Assembly (NCBI GenBank): GCA_964627605.1
Contig: CAZVGZ010000021.1
Span: forward strand, 1 to 61,194
Source: CAZVGZ01 sp964627605
GTDB taxonomy: Bacteria; Latescibacterota; MWCZ01; CAZVGZ01
DNA length: 61,194 nucleotides
Direction of reading: 5' to 3'
The notes under the pieces were generated by a model. The model had not been told where the DNA came from, ran no database searches, and saw nothing but the letters and a program-made list of their open reading frames with translations. A program made the translations under genes and the position numbers. Shown here piece by piece: positions 37,481 to 46,679 of the stretch (position 1 is its first letter; every line of letters starts with the position of its first letter).

Positions 37481-38575
37481 TCAACTAGCGCCCCAAAGTC
37501 GGCCTTCATCTACCATAGCTAGATAGTTGTCCAGAGGGACATAGTTGGCTACGGTGTTACCTGTCCCTAGACAGTAGCCGCCTCCATCCTGACAGATGTC
37601 CAGGGTCTGTCTTACACGGCGACGGATCGCGTCCTCGTCGCGGGTGCAGAGAAAATCGACGTCAATCCCTCCTAATAGGGACATCCGCTGACCGTAGCCG
37701 TGCTTGAGCTCTCGTACGTCCTCTATTGTGTCCTCATAGGAGTGCTTACCGTCGATTTTCACATCGTCTACAAGATCGTCAATAACCTCGGACATATTGC
37801 CGCAGCAGTGAAGGAGATAGGGTCTGCCAGCGTCGTGTGAGGCTTGGGCTAGCTGCCTATGACCTGGAAAAACGAACTCCCTCAAATCATCTGGCGAGAT
37901 CATCGTTCCGGTCTTGTAGCCCATATCGTCGCTGCCCCATATCATTTTGACTCTGTCGTAAGTCAGCAACCTAGCCACATCGACGCGATACATCCCGATA
38001 AGCTTATCTGTGATCGCCCTGACAAGATCGCGTTCGTCGTGAAGGGCGAAACAGAGCGTCTCGTATCCCATGAGCCATGTGATATACTCGCAGAAATGGC
38101 CTGTGAGGCCGCCGATGATGCACATGTCGTCAGGAAGGTTTTGCTGGAACCACTCAAGCCTCTTGGTCGCCTCTTGGGCGTGGGGGTCGGGCCACGGGTA
38201 TTTCTCAAACTCTTCAAAACTGGTGATGGGGCCTGAGTGCTCGTCGGTGTAGAAGCGCCCCCCATCCCTCGCCAATCCAGCGGTATCATCCACCGCTGTT
38301 GAGTTGATGGGCATATCCATGGCCACGCCTGCTGTGACGAAATCAAATCCGCAAAACCGCTGAACAGCGATATATTTCTTCTCTTCAAACCACGGGTCAG
38401 ATTCGCTCAGACCGACGGTCAGATCAAACCTTTCAGTGATGGCATCGCGTATCTCTTTGTCCTGAAAAAGTTCGATGTGATAGGTGCGATCAGGCGCCGC
38501 CTGGCGGGTGACTGTGCTTACGAGCCCTTCCCAATCGGGGGAGTGGGTTTTGGCGAGGCCGTCGAAACCGCTCAT
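37481..38575 (-). CDS. Uroporphyrinogen-decarboxylase family protein (MtaA/MtbA-like)
   Basis: URO-D-fold protein of about 364 residues from ATG 38575, preceded by AGAGGAAAC; a start at 38593 would add six residues. Key segments: PYLLHCCGNMSEVIDDL, where His-Cys-Cys gives the zinc-binding HxC-type motif, MSLLGGIDVDFL, and the late GGGYCLGTGNTVANYVP. These suit corrinoid-dependent methyltransferase relatives rather than HemE, whose N-terminal Arg-rich substrate loop is absent. It may act with the adjacent URO-D-like protein. Substrate unknown. Confidence 0.85.
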   Translation of the reverse strand: MSGFDGLAKTHSPDWEGLVSTVTRQAAPDRTYHIELFQDKEIRDAITERFDLTVGLSESDPWFEEKKYIAVQRFCGFDFVTAGVAMDMPINSTAVDDTAGLARDGGRFYTDEHSGPITSFEEFEKYPWPDPHAQEATKRLEWFQQNLPDDMCIIGGLTGHFCEYITWLMGYETLCFALHDERDLVRAITDKLIGMYRVDVARLLTYDRVKMIWGSDDMGYKTGTMISPDDLREFVFPGHRQLAQASHDAGRPYLLHCCGNMSEVIDDLVDDVKIDGKHSYEDTIEDVRELKHGYGQRMSLLGGIDVDFLCTRDEDAIRRRVRQTLDICQDGGGYCLGTGNTVANYVPLDNYLAMVDEGRLWGAS

Positions 38576-39150
38576 ATGTTTCCTCTGTAGCACGACTGGT
38601 CAAAGCTGGCCCACCGTGTGGTTTTATAGCCGATCCGACGCTAAATGTACTCGCAAGGGGAGAGGGGTGTGAAGCACCGGCGTCCTGCGATGAGGTCCCG
38701 AACGATCAGTTAACGCGAAACACAGCGCAACGAGGTCAACAAACGTACCGACAGGAACGGGAAGTGCCCCCTGGCAAAAAGCGGGACACCTCAATCCTGA
38801 TGTAGGCGCGGCACAATGTTATTTCGCTGTGAGAAACGCGACTCTTATATCTTTGTATCTGCCAAGATGGCGGTTGCGATGCTGAGCCACACATAAGCGA
38901 CGGTGCGGTTCAGTTTCGCGTCGGCAGAACACTTTTCTTCAAGCTCCTGTTGCCCCTCAGAACCGCTCATGTTCCCCGCCCTTCTCGCTCTGCCTCATTT
39001 GGAACGGTGGTAGATTCCCGGAACTATAGTGGGTTTCGGGTCCCTCACCCCGATGATAGGTGGTGATCGAGGCAAAAGAAATAGATTACGGACCTTCGAA
39101 CGCCTGCCCGGCTGAGGCGGAGTGGTGCTGCTCGGACGCTGGTGGGCAGC
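38576..39150. other. Intergenic stretch of 575 bp between the URO-D-like and sialidase-like genes
   Basis: No protein above 60 residues with coding character is visible on either strand. It holds one short minus-strand reading frame (38845-38970, listed separately). I found no convincing terminator, tRNA, repeat or promoter. Confidence 0.6.
38845..38970 (-). CDS. Possible 41-residue membrane peptide
   Basis: Short open frame, ATG 38970 to TAA 38845, preceded by GGGCGGGGAAC. It encodes a charged start (MSGSEGQQELEEKCSADAKL) followed by a hydrophobic stretch (VAYVWLSIATAILA) and a polar end, so it could be a small single-pass membrane protein. There is no recognised family and no coupling to a neighbour. 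It may be a chance frame in the 575-bp intergenic stretch. Confidence 0.22.
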   Translation of the reverse strand: MSGSEGQQELEEKCSADAKLNRTVAYVWLSIATAILADTKI

Positions 39151-40173
39151 CTATGGTTCGAAGATCGTCTCGCCGATGTAACGCTCGCCTTCCAGAGCGT
39201 CGTGGAAGTAGTAGGCGGTGACCACTTTGCCGTCTGCGCGCTGGACCGCTCGAGGATAACCTAAATCCACGCCGCCGCCGTCATCCCTTAGGATGATCTC
39301 CTCGCCCCAAGTCTGCCCCTCTGTGTCGCTGACTCTGGCGCGCATCCCATAGGGCTCGTCGCGATAGCCGTAGGTGATGCAGATGCGGCCGTCCTGTAGG
39401 CGGATCATGGCAGGCGGGTTGCCGTGGCCGACATCGGGAGCCGGTGTGCTTAGATATTCCCAAGACTCGCCCATGTCATCTGAAATGTAGCAGTCGATGA
39501 AATCGGGAAAACTTTCCCACTTGGCACGCTGCCTTAGCGCGACCAGAATCCGATTCCCGCCCAACAGCACCGAAGCTGGCATGATGGACCAACGTTTTGG
39601 CTCTGGGCCGATGTGGGAGAGAAACCGCCAGCTAACTCCTCCGTCATCGGTGCGGCAGCAGGATGAACGCCCTTCCAGACCATCGGATTTGCAGCACGTC
39701 AGGAAAAGAATGGCACTATCGGTGTCAAGAACCTGATAGTCGGTCCTGGAGGTGATACCAAGCTGGTCCATCATAGGAATCAGGTATGGACCGTCCCATG
39801 TGTGGCACCGGTCATAGGAGACGTAGTAGCGAGACGATGCTCCGGCATCCACTCCACCTCTGGACAGAATCTTGAGCGCGAAGTCTGGATGTGTGAAATC
39901 AGCGGGTTTTGTGGGCACACCGTCGCCATCAGGTTTGGCGGGCAGTGAGGGTGTTTCAAGCTGCCACGTCAGTCCTCCATCGGTGCTCCGGGCGTGAGTT
40001 GTAGCGCTCTTCTGCTCCGGATCTATCGGGTGGCCTTTCCAGTTGAGCGGATCGGCGACCATGTATCCGTAAGTGAAACCGACGACAATCTCGTCTCCCC
40101 AAGACCATATACCGTTGTTCGCAGGCCAACCGCCATAGCGTCCCGGCTCGCGACATATTTCTACATGGGTCAT
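39151..40173 (-). CDS. Exo-alpha-sialidase/BNR-repeat family protein (copy 1)
   Basis: Six-bladed-propeller protein of 340 residues, without signal peptide. Four Asp-box-like repeats are visible: STDGGLTW, TDDGGVSW, SDDMGESW and SDTEGQTW. The conserved N-terminal block is GRYGGWPANNGIWSWGDEIV and the C-terminal block is DLGYPRAVQRADGKVVTAYY. The catalytic Asp/Glu/Tyr of true sialidases cannot be assigned with confidence, so hydrolysis of sialic acid is not assured; related proteins act on other glycosides or none. A strong GGAGG precedes the ATG. It is most similar to copy 2 next to it. Confidence 0.85.
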   Translation of the reverse strand: MTHVEICREPGRYGGWPANNGIWSWGDEIVVGFTYGYMVADPLNWKGHPIDPEQKSATTHARSTDGGLTWQLETPSLPAKPDGDGVPTKPADFTHPDFALKILSRGGVDAGASSRYYVSYDRCHTWDGPYLIPMMDQLGITSRTDYQVLDTDSAILFLTCCKSDGLEGRSSCCRTDDGGVSWRFLSHIGPEPKRWSIMPASVLLGGNRILVALRQRAKWESFPDFIDCYISDDMGESWEYLSTPAPDVGHGNPPAMIRLQDGRICITYGYRDEPYGMRARVSDTEGQTWGEEIILRDDGGGVDLGYPRAVQRADGKVVTAYYFHDALEGERYIGETIFEP

Positions 40174-40223
40174 TCGCCTCCAATTCCTTGAAAAAAACGT
40201 GATCGGTTTCAGTAAATCAAACC

Positions 40224-41243
40224 TCAGCGGGTCATCGGTTTGCCTGGGTCAAATATCGTAGCACCAATATATCTCTCGCTTGCGGGATCATCGTTGAAGT
40301 AGTAGGCCACGACGATGTTTCCGTCGGGACGCTCTATCGCCCTTGGATAGCCTAAATCCCAATCGCCACCGTCGGTCCTAAGAAGTATCTCGCCAGTCCA
40401 CGTCACACCATCGTCACTACTGATTCGGGCGCGAATGCCGAACGGTGCGGACCTGTAGCCATACATCACGCAGAGCCGACCGTCGGAGAGCTTGAGAAGC
40501 GCTGCGGGGTTGCCAGCGGTGCTCGGTGCTGGAGTGTTGAGGTACTGCCACGACTCGCCGTTGTCCTGTGATCTATAGGCGTCGATCCAGTATAGGTCGC
40601 CGTTTTTGAGCCGAATCATCGCCAGCATCTCGGTGTCGCTCAGCCTCACCGAAGCTGGCATGATAGCGTAGCCCGGCGGTTCTGGTCCGATGAAAGACAC
40701 AAACCGCCAAGACAGCCCGCCGTCTTCGGTCTTGACGCAGCATGGACGTCCCTGCCCGCCACCGGATTTGGCAACGGTGAGGAACAGCATCGCTTCGTTC
40801 TGGTTGAAAATCTGGTAGTCGGTTCTCGCTGCGACACCAGGGAGGTTGAACATCGGAATCTCATAGGGACCTTCCCAGGTTTTTGCCCGGTCGTATGAGA
40901 CGTAGTAGACTGAAGACGCTCCGCCAGAAAGGCCGCCGCTCATCACTATTTTCAGCGCAAAATCTGGATGGGTAAAGTCATGCTCTTTAGGTGTGGCGAG
41001 CTCTTCGCCGCCCAATGAAAGCTCTTCGATACCCCAACTCAGGCCACCATCCACACTCCTGCCCTGAACCAGACGGCTACCGCGATCACTATCAATCGGA
41101 TGACCGCCAACGTTCAAGGGGTCGGCGTCCATGAATCCGATGGTGAATCCGACTACGATCTCGTCGCCCCAGGACCATATCCCATGGTTCGCTGGCCATC
41201 CAGCGTAGCGTCTAGTTTCGCGGTACACGGTTAGATGCTGCAC
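40224..41243 (-). CDS. Exo-alpha-sialidase/BNR-repeat family protein (copy 2)
   Basis: Paralogue of 339 residues, co-linear along its whole length with copy 1 (both lack signal peptides and both have the ADPLNxxGHPID stretch near residue 41). Asp-boxes: SVDGGLSW, TEDGGLSW, SQDNGESW and SSDDGVTW. The block GRYAGWPANHGIWSWGDEIV corresponds to RRYAGWPANHGIW here, at the N-terminus. It lies 50 bp from copy 1 and 37 bp from copy 3, so the three form a tandem array made by duplication. Substrate unknown; cytoplasmic unless exported by another route. Confidence 0.85.
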   Translation of the reverse strand: MQHLTVYRETRRYAGWPANHGIWSWGDEIVVGFTIGFMDADPLNVGGHPIDSDRGSRLVQGRSVDGGLSWGIEELSLGGEELATPKEHDFTHPDFALKIVMSGGLSGGASSVYYVSYDRAKTWEGPYEIPMFNLPGVAARTDYQIFNQNEAMLFLTVAKSGGGQGRPCCVKTEDGGLSWRFVSFIGPEPPGYAIMPASVRLSDTEMLAMIRLKNGDLYWIDAYRSQDNGESWQYLNTPAPSTAGNPAALLKLSDGRLCVMYGYRSAPFGIRARISSDDGVTWTGEILLRTDGGDWDLGYPRAIERPDGNIVVAYYFNDDPASERYIGATIFDPGKPMTR

Positions 41244-41280
41244 AGTGGCTCCTTGGTATCGGGCCTGTTAGTCGGATTTT

Positions 41281-42456
41281 CTAGGGAATATCGGCAGGAT
41301 CGAATATTGTGGAGGCGATGTACCGTTCCTGCGCAGGATCATCATTAAAGTAGTAGACGACGACCACTCTACCGTCGGGTCGTTGGACAGCCCGTGGATA
41401 GCCCAGGTCGTGATTGCCGCCGTCGTCGCGAAGGATGACCTCATTCCCCCACATTCGGCCTTGGTCTGGGCTTAGCCTTGCACGAATACCGGAGGGTGCG
41501 TCTCTGTAGCCGTAGATAAGGCACAGCCGACCATCTTTGAGATTGAGCAACGCCGGTGGGCTGCCTCCGCGACCTGTGTTGGCGATGGCGTCATCAAGAC
41601 GGGTCCAGGTCGCTCCCAAATCTAGAGAGAGGTAGGTCGAAAGGAAATTCCTGTCTCCGCTCTTCCCGCGAACGACAGTGAGAAGACGCGACTCGCCCAA
41701 CCTCAATGTCGATGGCATGATCTCAAACCCGTCAGGCTCTGATCCTAACCAACTCGGCTCTGAAAATGTGCGCCCACCATCGGTGGTCTGAGTGGCGAAC
41801 ACCATCCCTTGGCGACCGTTGGTTTTTGATGCGGTCAACAGGAAGAGCGCTTCGCTTGCCCCTAGAGGTAGAACATCGGTACGGGCGTAGATGCCGCTGC
41901 GCTCGAACTGCGGGATCGCAAAGGGCCCGGCCCAACTCTTTCCTCTGTCGCTTGATGAATGAAACCAAGAAGATGCTGCGCGGTTGAAGCCGCTCATACC
42001 GCACATAACGACAACATCGGGGTCTGAAAAATCGAGCGGACTCTCTGGCGAACTGAGAGTTGGGCGTTCCTGGCCTTCACGGCTAAATCCGCTGGCAGCA
42101 CCCATGGGGTGGATAGGTGCCAAATCGCTCTCTACTGTCCACTCTGATCCACCATCTAAGCTCCGGGCCTGCATGTTGTGAAGCGGTTTGGTTTTGTCCA
42201 GGGCATGGAAACCCTCGACATCCTTGAAATAGCCAGATGTGAACCCGACCAGTATCTCATCGCCCCAGGACCAGATGCCGTGGTTGGCCGGCCATCCTCC
42301 AAACCTGCCCTCTTGACGGTAGACCACAGTGTGAGTCACCGGAACAGTTGTGGGCGGCGGTTTCTTGGGCCCAGAGGCGCTTGCTGATATGCAGACGATA
42401 GCAGCGCTAAGGGCGACCTCCCATGGAACACCTGTGGAAACCGGAGAAAAAATCAC
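41281..42456 (-). CDS. Exo-alpha-sialidase/BNR-repeat family protein (copy 3, with signal-like N-terminus)
   Basis: Third tandem copy, 391 residues, with an added N-terminal segment (WEVALSAAIVCISASASG, then a Pro-rich linker PKKPPPTT) that looks like an export signal absent from copies 1 and 2. Asp-boxes include SLDGGSEW, SSDRGKSW, TTDGGRTF and SLDLGATW. It carries the insertion FHALDKTKPLHNMQARSLDG, which it shares with the fourth copy at 50358-51434, so these two form a subgroup. It may act outside the cytoplasm. Confidence 0.83.
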   Translation of the reverse strand: MIFSPVSTGVPWEVALSAAIVCISASASGPKKPPPTTVPVTHTVVYRQEGRFGGWPANHGIWSWGDEILVGFTSGYFKDVEGFHALDKTKPLHNMQARSLDGGSEWTVESDLAPIHPMGAASGFSREGQERPTLSSPESPLDFSDPDVVVMCGMSGFNRAASSWFHSSSDRGKSWAGPFAIPQFERSGIYARTDVLPLGASEALFLLTASKTNGRQGMVFATQTTDGGRTFSEPSWLGSEPDGFEIMPSTLRLGESRLLTVVRGKSGDRNFLSTYLSLDLGATWTRLDDAIANTGRGGSPPALLNLKDGRLCLIYGYRDAPSGIRARLSPDQGRMWGNEVILRDDGGNHDLGYPRAVQRPDGRVVVVYYFNDDPAQERYIASTIFDPADIP

Positions 42457-42665
42457 GTCGTCACTTTCCGGCTAGGGATGCGGCTTTATATAGACAGAAC
42501 TCACGATGTTTGTGGGAGGGTCAGTCACCCCAGATATTCCCCTCTCCCAGATCGCCGCCGCTCCTGTCGGCTGAGGCGACTAGCAGCATATCGTGGCCGG
42601 TCTTTATGTCCATCCCGTAGTTAGGGCTGTCCAGGATAGGTGGCAACGCCGATGTGAGTCGATCC

Positions 42666-42959
42666 CTATCCGGCGCTGCCAGCCTGTTCATGCAGCCGAT
42701 CGCGTACGGCCTCAAGGCTCTCGTGCACTTCGAGATTGGGCAGAGCTGACAAAACTAGCGTAAGACCAGCTTCGCTTGTCTGCACAATGACATCAAACCC
42801 GCGCAGATGGGGTTTTATCGCCGATGCGCAAGCCTCCATCGGAATCTGGTGTACTGCGGTTTCGATTGTCACCACCCCCACTGGATGATGGTACCTGTCA
42901 GCGCGACTGATCTCGCGATCGAGCATCTGTATAATCTGCGTACGCTCGTCCTCGAACAT
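42666..42959 (-). CDS. Degenerate GGDEF-like domain protein
   Basis: Small protein of 97 residues from ATG 42959 (preceded by a G-rich AAGGGGGGGG); a GTG at 43022 would add 21 residues. The start DREISRADRYHHPVGVVTIE resembles the opening helix and first strand of GGDEF domains (ExxRAxRYxHPLSLLxID), and ECASAIKPHLRGFDVIVQ-like spacing follows (ACASAIKPHLRGFDVIVQTS). No GGDEF motif or I-site is present, and the domain is about half the usual length, so it cannot make cyclic di-GMP. It could be a regulatory relic. Confidence 0.4.
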   Translation of the reverse strand: MFEDERTQIIQMLDREISRADRYHHPVGVVTIETAVHQIPMEACASAIKPHLRGFDVIVQTSEAGLTLVLSALPNLEVHESLEAVRDRLHEQAGSAG

Positions 42960-43286
42960 ACAAGGACCCCCCCCTTCCAAGGAACCTCCCTTCCAACGGT
43001 AAGTTCTTGGAATCGTGACCACCCACTTCGCACTTTAGCAGCTCAGAGATGGCGTCTTCAAGCCAACCCCAAGCCAGATGCAGTTTCGAGCAGCCAGATA
43101 AATTGAACTGTCCTCACTCCAATAGGCGACATATTACGTACGAAATCACAGGGTCACAAAGAGCCGCTGGGAGGAATCGGGCGTGAGTGGGGTAGATTGG
43201 GCGACTACTGTGGTGATATGACCAACCGAAGAATCAAGATCACCCGCAGACAGCGTAGGTGATCGCCGAATCAGATGCCCGACGGT

Positions 43287-44714
43287 TTAGTGCGACGCCT
43301 CAGCCCAGATAAGCGGGTCGGCGACGAACTCCCCTTCGTACTGCCTGGTGTGGCTGACTGCAGCGGTTGAATCGGAAAAAACATGGATGTTGTTATCGGC
43401 TGTTTTGACTGTGATGACGTTGCTTCTGATGAAGATCGCGTTGGACGATGGTATCTCGTCGCCGGTAATCTCGTCAGTAACCAGAACGCCAAACGGAGGC
43501 TCTGGGAGTGAGCTGATATATTTCTGAGCGTCATTGACGCTGCAAAATACGTTGTACCCATCAAACGTGCTCACAATGACCTGGTAGTCCGGGTCCACCA
43601 CCACCCCATCCTGGGCGCAGCGGACTAGGGAGTCGCTAGAGGGGGAGTCTGCATGGGATGTGCCTTGGGCTGACTTGATAGTCGTGAGATGCGCGGTTAA
43701 CAGAATTAGGCACACCGACAGCCCCAGGGCACCACCCTTGAGCGTTCGCTCAACATAGTTGCGACCGATCTCGTCCGCTTCACCAGTGCGACCGGTGAGG
43801 TCCACGGCGAACGCCCATCCCACTGATAGTGTGCCCAAAAGGAACGCAGCGGCGGACGGCAGGCCAGACCACGGCCCCCAGTAGCCCTCACTGCCGAAAA
43901 GCATGTCGTATATGCAGTGGTGGAATGGCAGACCAAGAAGTGTTGGAGCGATGACTTCAAACGACGCAAGATAGACTATCGGTCCATTGACGGCCCACGC
44001 AAAAACGGCCAATCCCCCTAAAACCGTCCGCCTGAGGACCGCTGACCTATGTACAACGCCAAACAGGATCGCTGCTGCGATTCCAGCAAGAAGCAAGAGG
44101 TTGCTGCCATAGAATAGATACCACAGACTTTGGCGGGCGGTTTCGCCCAAGGCGCTCTCGGTGATGGCGGCGGTGGTGCGGGTCTCGATGTCGAAAATGG
44201 TGGTGCAGCAGGCAACCAGCGTCCCTGGATTGATCTTGAGAAGGTAGACCACATCGCCGATGCTGTCGGCCAGAATCATCACACTAATCGGGATCAATAG
44301 TCCCAATTTGCGCGAGGCCAAAACCCCCGTGGTGGTTTTTTTGTCGATGGCGTTGAGCATCAACCAGAATCCGATTGCGAAAAAGACCACGGGTTTGAGT
44401 ATCTGAAGAAGATTGGCCAAGACGTGATCGACCTCTATCACTCCAGCCATGCACATCGCGCCTTCGACCTCGTGTACGAAGCTCTGAAGGGTGGCGTAGA
44501 ACAGCGGCCAGCTCAACATCCTCACCGCCAAAATCACCACAGTAACCAGCAGAACCAGATGCATCCGGTTTTCTAAGTGGATCCGCTCATCCACATCCAT
44601 CGGTTTGCCCCACCGTCGGTACATCGCGGTGGCTGAAATACCGAGGACCAGCGACATAACCGCCGAGCAGGCCGCTATGAAGAGCATTACGATGGTGAAG
44701 ACATTGAGGATCAT
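43287..44714 (-). CDS. Polytopic membrane protein with C-terminal NosL-like domain
   Basis: Protein of 475 residues. About eight membrane helices fill the first 355. The last 110 form a soluble domain with FDGYNVFCSVNDAQKYI, GVLVTDEITGDEIP and NAIFIRSNVITVKTADNNIH. That is the strand order of NosL-type copper-binding proteins (the YVTDYxTGEWIDAxxAYYVxG region), though NosL's CxxCGM site is absent. Loop residues include FHHCIYD and MCMAGV, possible metal ligands. The ATG overlaps the TAA of the LolD-type ATPase gene (TAATG), making it the last gene of the NosL operon. The role is inferred: acceptor or sensor of the metal handled by the operon. Confidence 0.65.
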   Translation of the reverse strand: MILNVFTIVMLFIAACSAVMSLVLGISATAMYRRWGKPMDVDERIHLENRMHLVLLVTVVILAVRMLSWPLFYATLQSFVHEVEGAMCMAGVIEVDHVLANLLQILKPVVFFAIGFWLMLNAIDKKTTTGVLASRKLGLLIPISVMILADSIGDVVYLLKINPGTLVACCTTIFDIETRTTAAITESALGETARQSLWYLFYGSNLLLLAGIAAAILFGVVHRSAVLRRTVLGGLAVFAWAVNGPIVYLASFEVIAPTLLGLPFHHCIYDMLFGSEGYWGPWSGLPSAAAFLLGTLSVGWAFAVDLTGRTGEADEIGRNYVERTLKGGALGLSVCLILLTAHLTTIKSAQGTSHADSPSSDSLVRCAQDGVVVDPDYQVIVSTFDGYNVFCSVNDAQKYISSLPEPPFGVLVTDEITGDEIPSSNAIFIRSNVITVKTADNNIHVFSDSTAAVSHTRQYEGEFVADPLIWAEASH

Positions 44715-45433
44715 TACACCGCCTCCGCCTGTTTGCTGACGCCGCCCGATTCGCCCTTTAGGATGTTCACAATCCTGCCTTCGTCTAGTTCGACAATCTG
44801 GTCAGCAAGCGGATATAACAGCGGGTCGTGGGTGGATATGACCAAGGTTCTGCCCTCATCGCGAAAATCAACAAAAAGGCGTATCAGGTTTTCCACGGAT
44901 TTCTTGTCGATGGACGCTGACGGCTCATCCGCGATGATCAGCTCTGGGCTGTTGACCAACGCACGCGCGATGGCAACGCGCTGCTGCTGCCCGCCAGAGA
45001 GCTCTTCTGGCAGGTGATGAAGCCGGTCGCCAAGCCCCAGCGATTCCATCACTTCAAGAGCTTTTTGGAGCCGCTTCGAGTCGTCCAAACCGGTTGGGAT
45101 CAGCGGGTAGGACACATTTTCCCATGCCGGGAGCCTGCCGATCAAGTTAAAGCTCTGAAAGACGAATCCGATCATATCGCGCCTGATCCTGGAGAGCGCG
45201 CTCTCGGACATCCGGTTTAGCTGGTTGCCATCGACATACACCTCGCCGCTTGTAGGGCGGTCTATGGCTCCGATCTGGCTTATCAGAGTTGTTTTGCCGG
45301 AGCCTGATGGCCCCCTGATGATTGTCGTGGAGCCTTTTTCTACCCTAAGCGAGATATCTCTAATCGCCCTGACCTCATCCGGGTCGTTCCGGTTGTAGAA
45401 CTTGCAAAGGTCTGTCGTCTCAATGAACGCCAT
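44714..45433 (-). CDS. ABC transporter ATP-binding protein (LolD/MacB type)
   Basis: ATPase of 239 residues with Walker A GPSGSGKT, Q-loop FVFQSFNLIGRL, signature LSGGQQQRVAIA, Walker B LIIADEPSASID and H-loop VISTHD. The FxFQxFNLI Q-loop context is the LolD/MacB/FtsE mechanotransmission class, not a classical importer. It would power the FtsX-type permease encoded just upstream. Such pairs extract lipoproteins or drive periplasmic partners. In this operon the cargo may be a metallated partner or lipoprotein such as the TlpA-like or NosL proteins; that is inference. Confidence 0.93.
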   Translation of the reverse strand: MAFIETTDLCKFYNRNDPDEVRAIRDISLRVEKGSTTIIRGPSGSGKTTLISQIGAIDRPTSGEVYVDGNQLNRMSESALSRIRRDMIGFVFQSFNLIGRLPAWENVSYPLIPTGLDDSKRLQKALEVMESLGLGDRLHHLPEELSGGQQQRVAIARALVNSPELIIADEPSASIDKKSVENLIRLFVDFRDEGRTLVISTHDPLLYPLADQIVELDEGRIVNILKGESGGVSKQAEAV

Positions 45434-45484
45434 CTAACGGTCACCTCTCATAGTTTCCAGAAAAATGCAGAATGAACGCCGCTT

Positions 45485-46648
45485 CTATTTCATCGCTTCG
45501 GCTGGAGGCACTATGGCCGACCGCCAGGAACTGTAGATGCTGCCCATGAGTGTCAGTAGTAGTGCGAAAAGGACAGACAGAAAGACCGGGAGCGGAGCGT
45601 ACTCAGCTGGTATGTCGAAATCGGCTATCAGTCCAGCCTCGCTGATAAAAAACTGTGCTATAAAAGTGCCGCGCAGACCCTCAATCCAGACTATCGACAG
45701 AAGAACCGCAACAGGCGCGCTGATGAGGCTGATAATCAGATTTTCCCAGACCACCATCTCCAGAACTTCAGAGGTGTGCCAGCCGGTGGCTTTCAGAACG
45801 CCGATCTCCCGGCGTCTGTCGGACAGACCCAGACCCGATACGACTAGCAGCGCGGGAATTGCGAGGGCAAACGCCACGGTGTAGATGGCGGTGAAAATGC
45901 CCTCTTTAAGCCTGAAACCTCGGTCGAAATAGCGTTGTATAAGTGCGCGATCCTGCATTCTGAACCTTGGATTCATCGCCGCAAGCTGCTCGGAAACGCC
46001 GGTTTCATAGCCTGATCTAACACTCAAAAGCAGGTCGGTGGCCAGCTCTGGTTGTCTAAACACCTCCCCTGCAGCCTCAAACGATGTGAGCATCAGGTCC
46101 GATGACCAGATGGACGTGCCGCCCTTAAAAATCCCCACCAACATAAACAGCCTGTCTGGATAGCTGCTGAAGGTGAACCGCTGCCCCACATCAAGCTTCA
46201 GGTAGTCGGCAATTCCTCGACCTATCACCGCCTCAAACGGTTTTTCTGGCAGCCGCCCTTCAACTATCGTAATTCCGGGATCGTAGTTTGCTGGGTCGAT
46301 ACCCACTAGCACCACTAGCTTGTCCTGGAGGTAGACGCGGCCGATTACCCTTGGGACTACCTCTTTAACAGCAGGAAGCGCCAACACACTGTCGGCCCAT
46401 GTGATGGGGACAGGGCCGGTCTTTCCGTACTGGTCGTAGGTAACGTAGAGGTCGGCACCGTTCTCCACTGAGATCATCGACTCCTGACGGACGCCCTCAG
46501 AGATGGCGATCCCTGTGATAAACGGAAACAGAATAGCCACCAGCGCGACCAGAACGACTGCGCTTCGCATCTTGCTGCGCAGCACGTTTTCTGCGGCGGT
46601 TTTTAGGAGATTGAGATGAATAGCTAGCGCCTTTCCAGTTGTAATCAT
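45485..46648 (-). CDS. ABC transporter permease (FtsX/MacB/LolE type)
   Basis: Inner-membrane permease of 387 residues with the typical layout: one N-terminal helix (VVLVALVAILFPFITGIAI), a large periplasmic MacB-like domain of about 200 residues (including LVGIDPANYDPGITIVEGRL and RFTFSSYPDRLFMLVGIF), then three C-terminal helices (ALLVVSGLGLSDRRREIGVL is the coupling region). It is encoded 51 bp before its ATPase and 31 bp after the small CxC protein. The last helix ends SSWRSAIVPPAEAMK, a family-typical tail. Confidence 0.92.
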   Translation of the reverse strand: MITTGKALAIHLNLLKTAAENVLRSKMRSAVVLVALVAILFPFITGIAISEGVRQESMISVENGADLYVTYDQYGKTGPVPITWADSVLALPAVKEVVPRVIGRVYLQDKLVVLVGIDPANYDPGITIVEGRLPEKPFEAVIGRGIADYLKLDVGQRFTFSSYPDRLFMLVGIFKGGTSIWSSDLMLTSFEAAGEVFRQPELATDLLLSVRSGYETGVSEQLAAMNPRFRMQDRALIQRYFDRGFRLKEGIFTAIYTVAFALAIPALLVVSGLGLSDRRREIGVLKATGWHTSEVLEMVVWENLIISLISAPVAVLLSIVWIEGLRGTFIAQFFISEAGLIADFDIPAEYAPLPVFLSVLFALLLTLMGSIYSSWRSAIVPPAEAMK

Positions 46649-46679
46649 GACTCAGATCATCGTTTTATCAAAATAGTCG

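Noticed and set aside
42521..42715. 64-residue minus-strand frame beside the GGDEF-like gene
   Set aside because: It overlaps that gene by about 50 bp in another frame and shows no recognisable domain or good ribosome binding site.
43023..43116. Upstream extension of the GGDEF-like frame to about 43116
   Set aside because: The frame is open and looks partly helical, but there is no ATG and no clear ribosome binding site in the extension; GTG starts at 43028 and 43022 are possible but unsupported.
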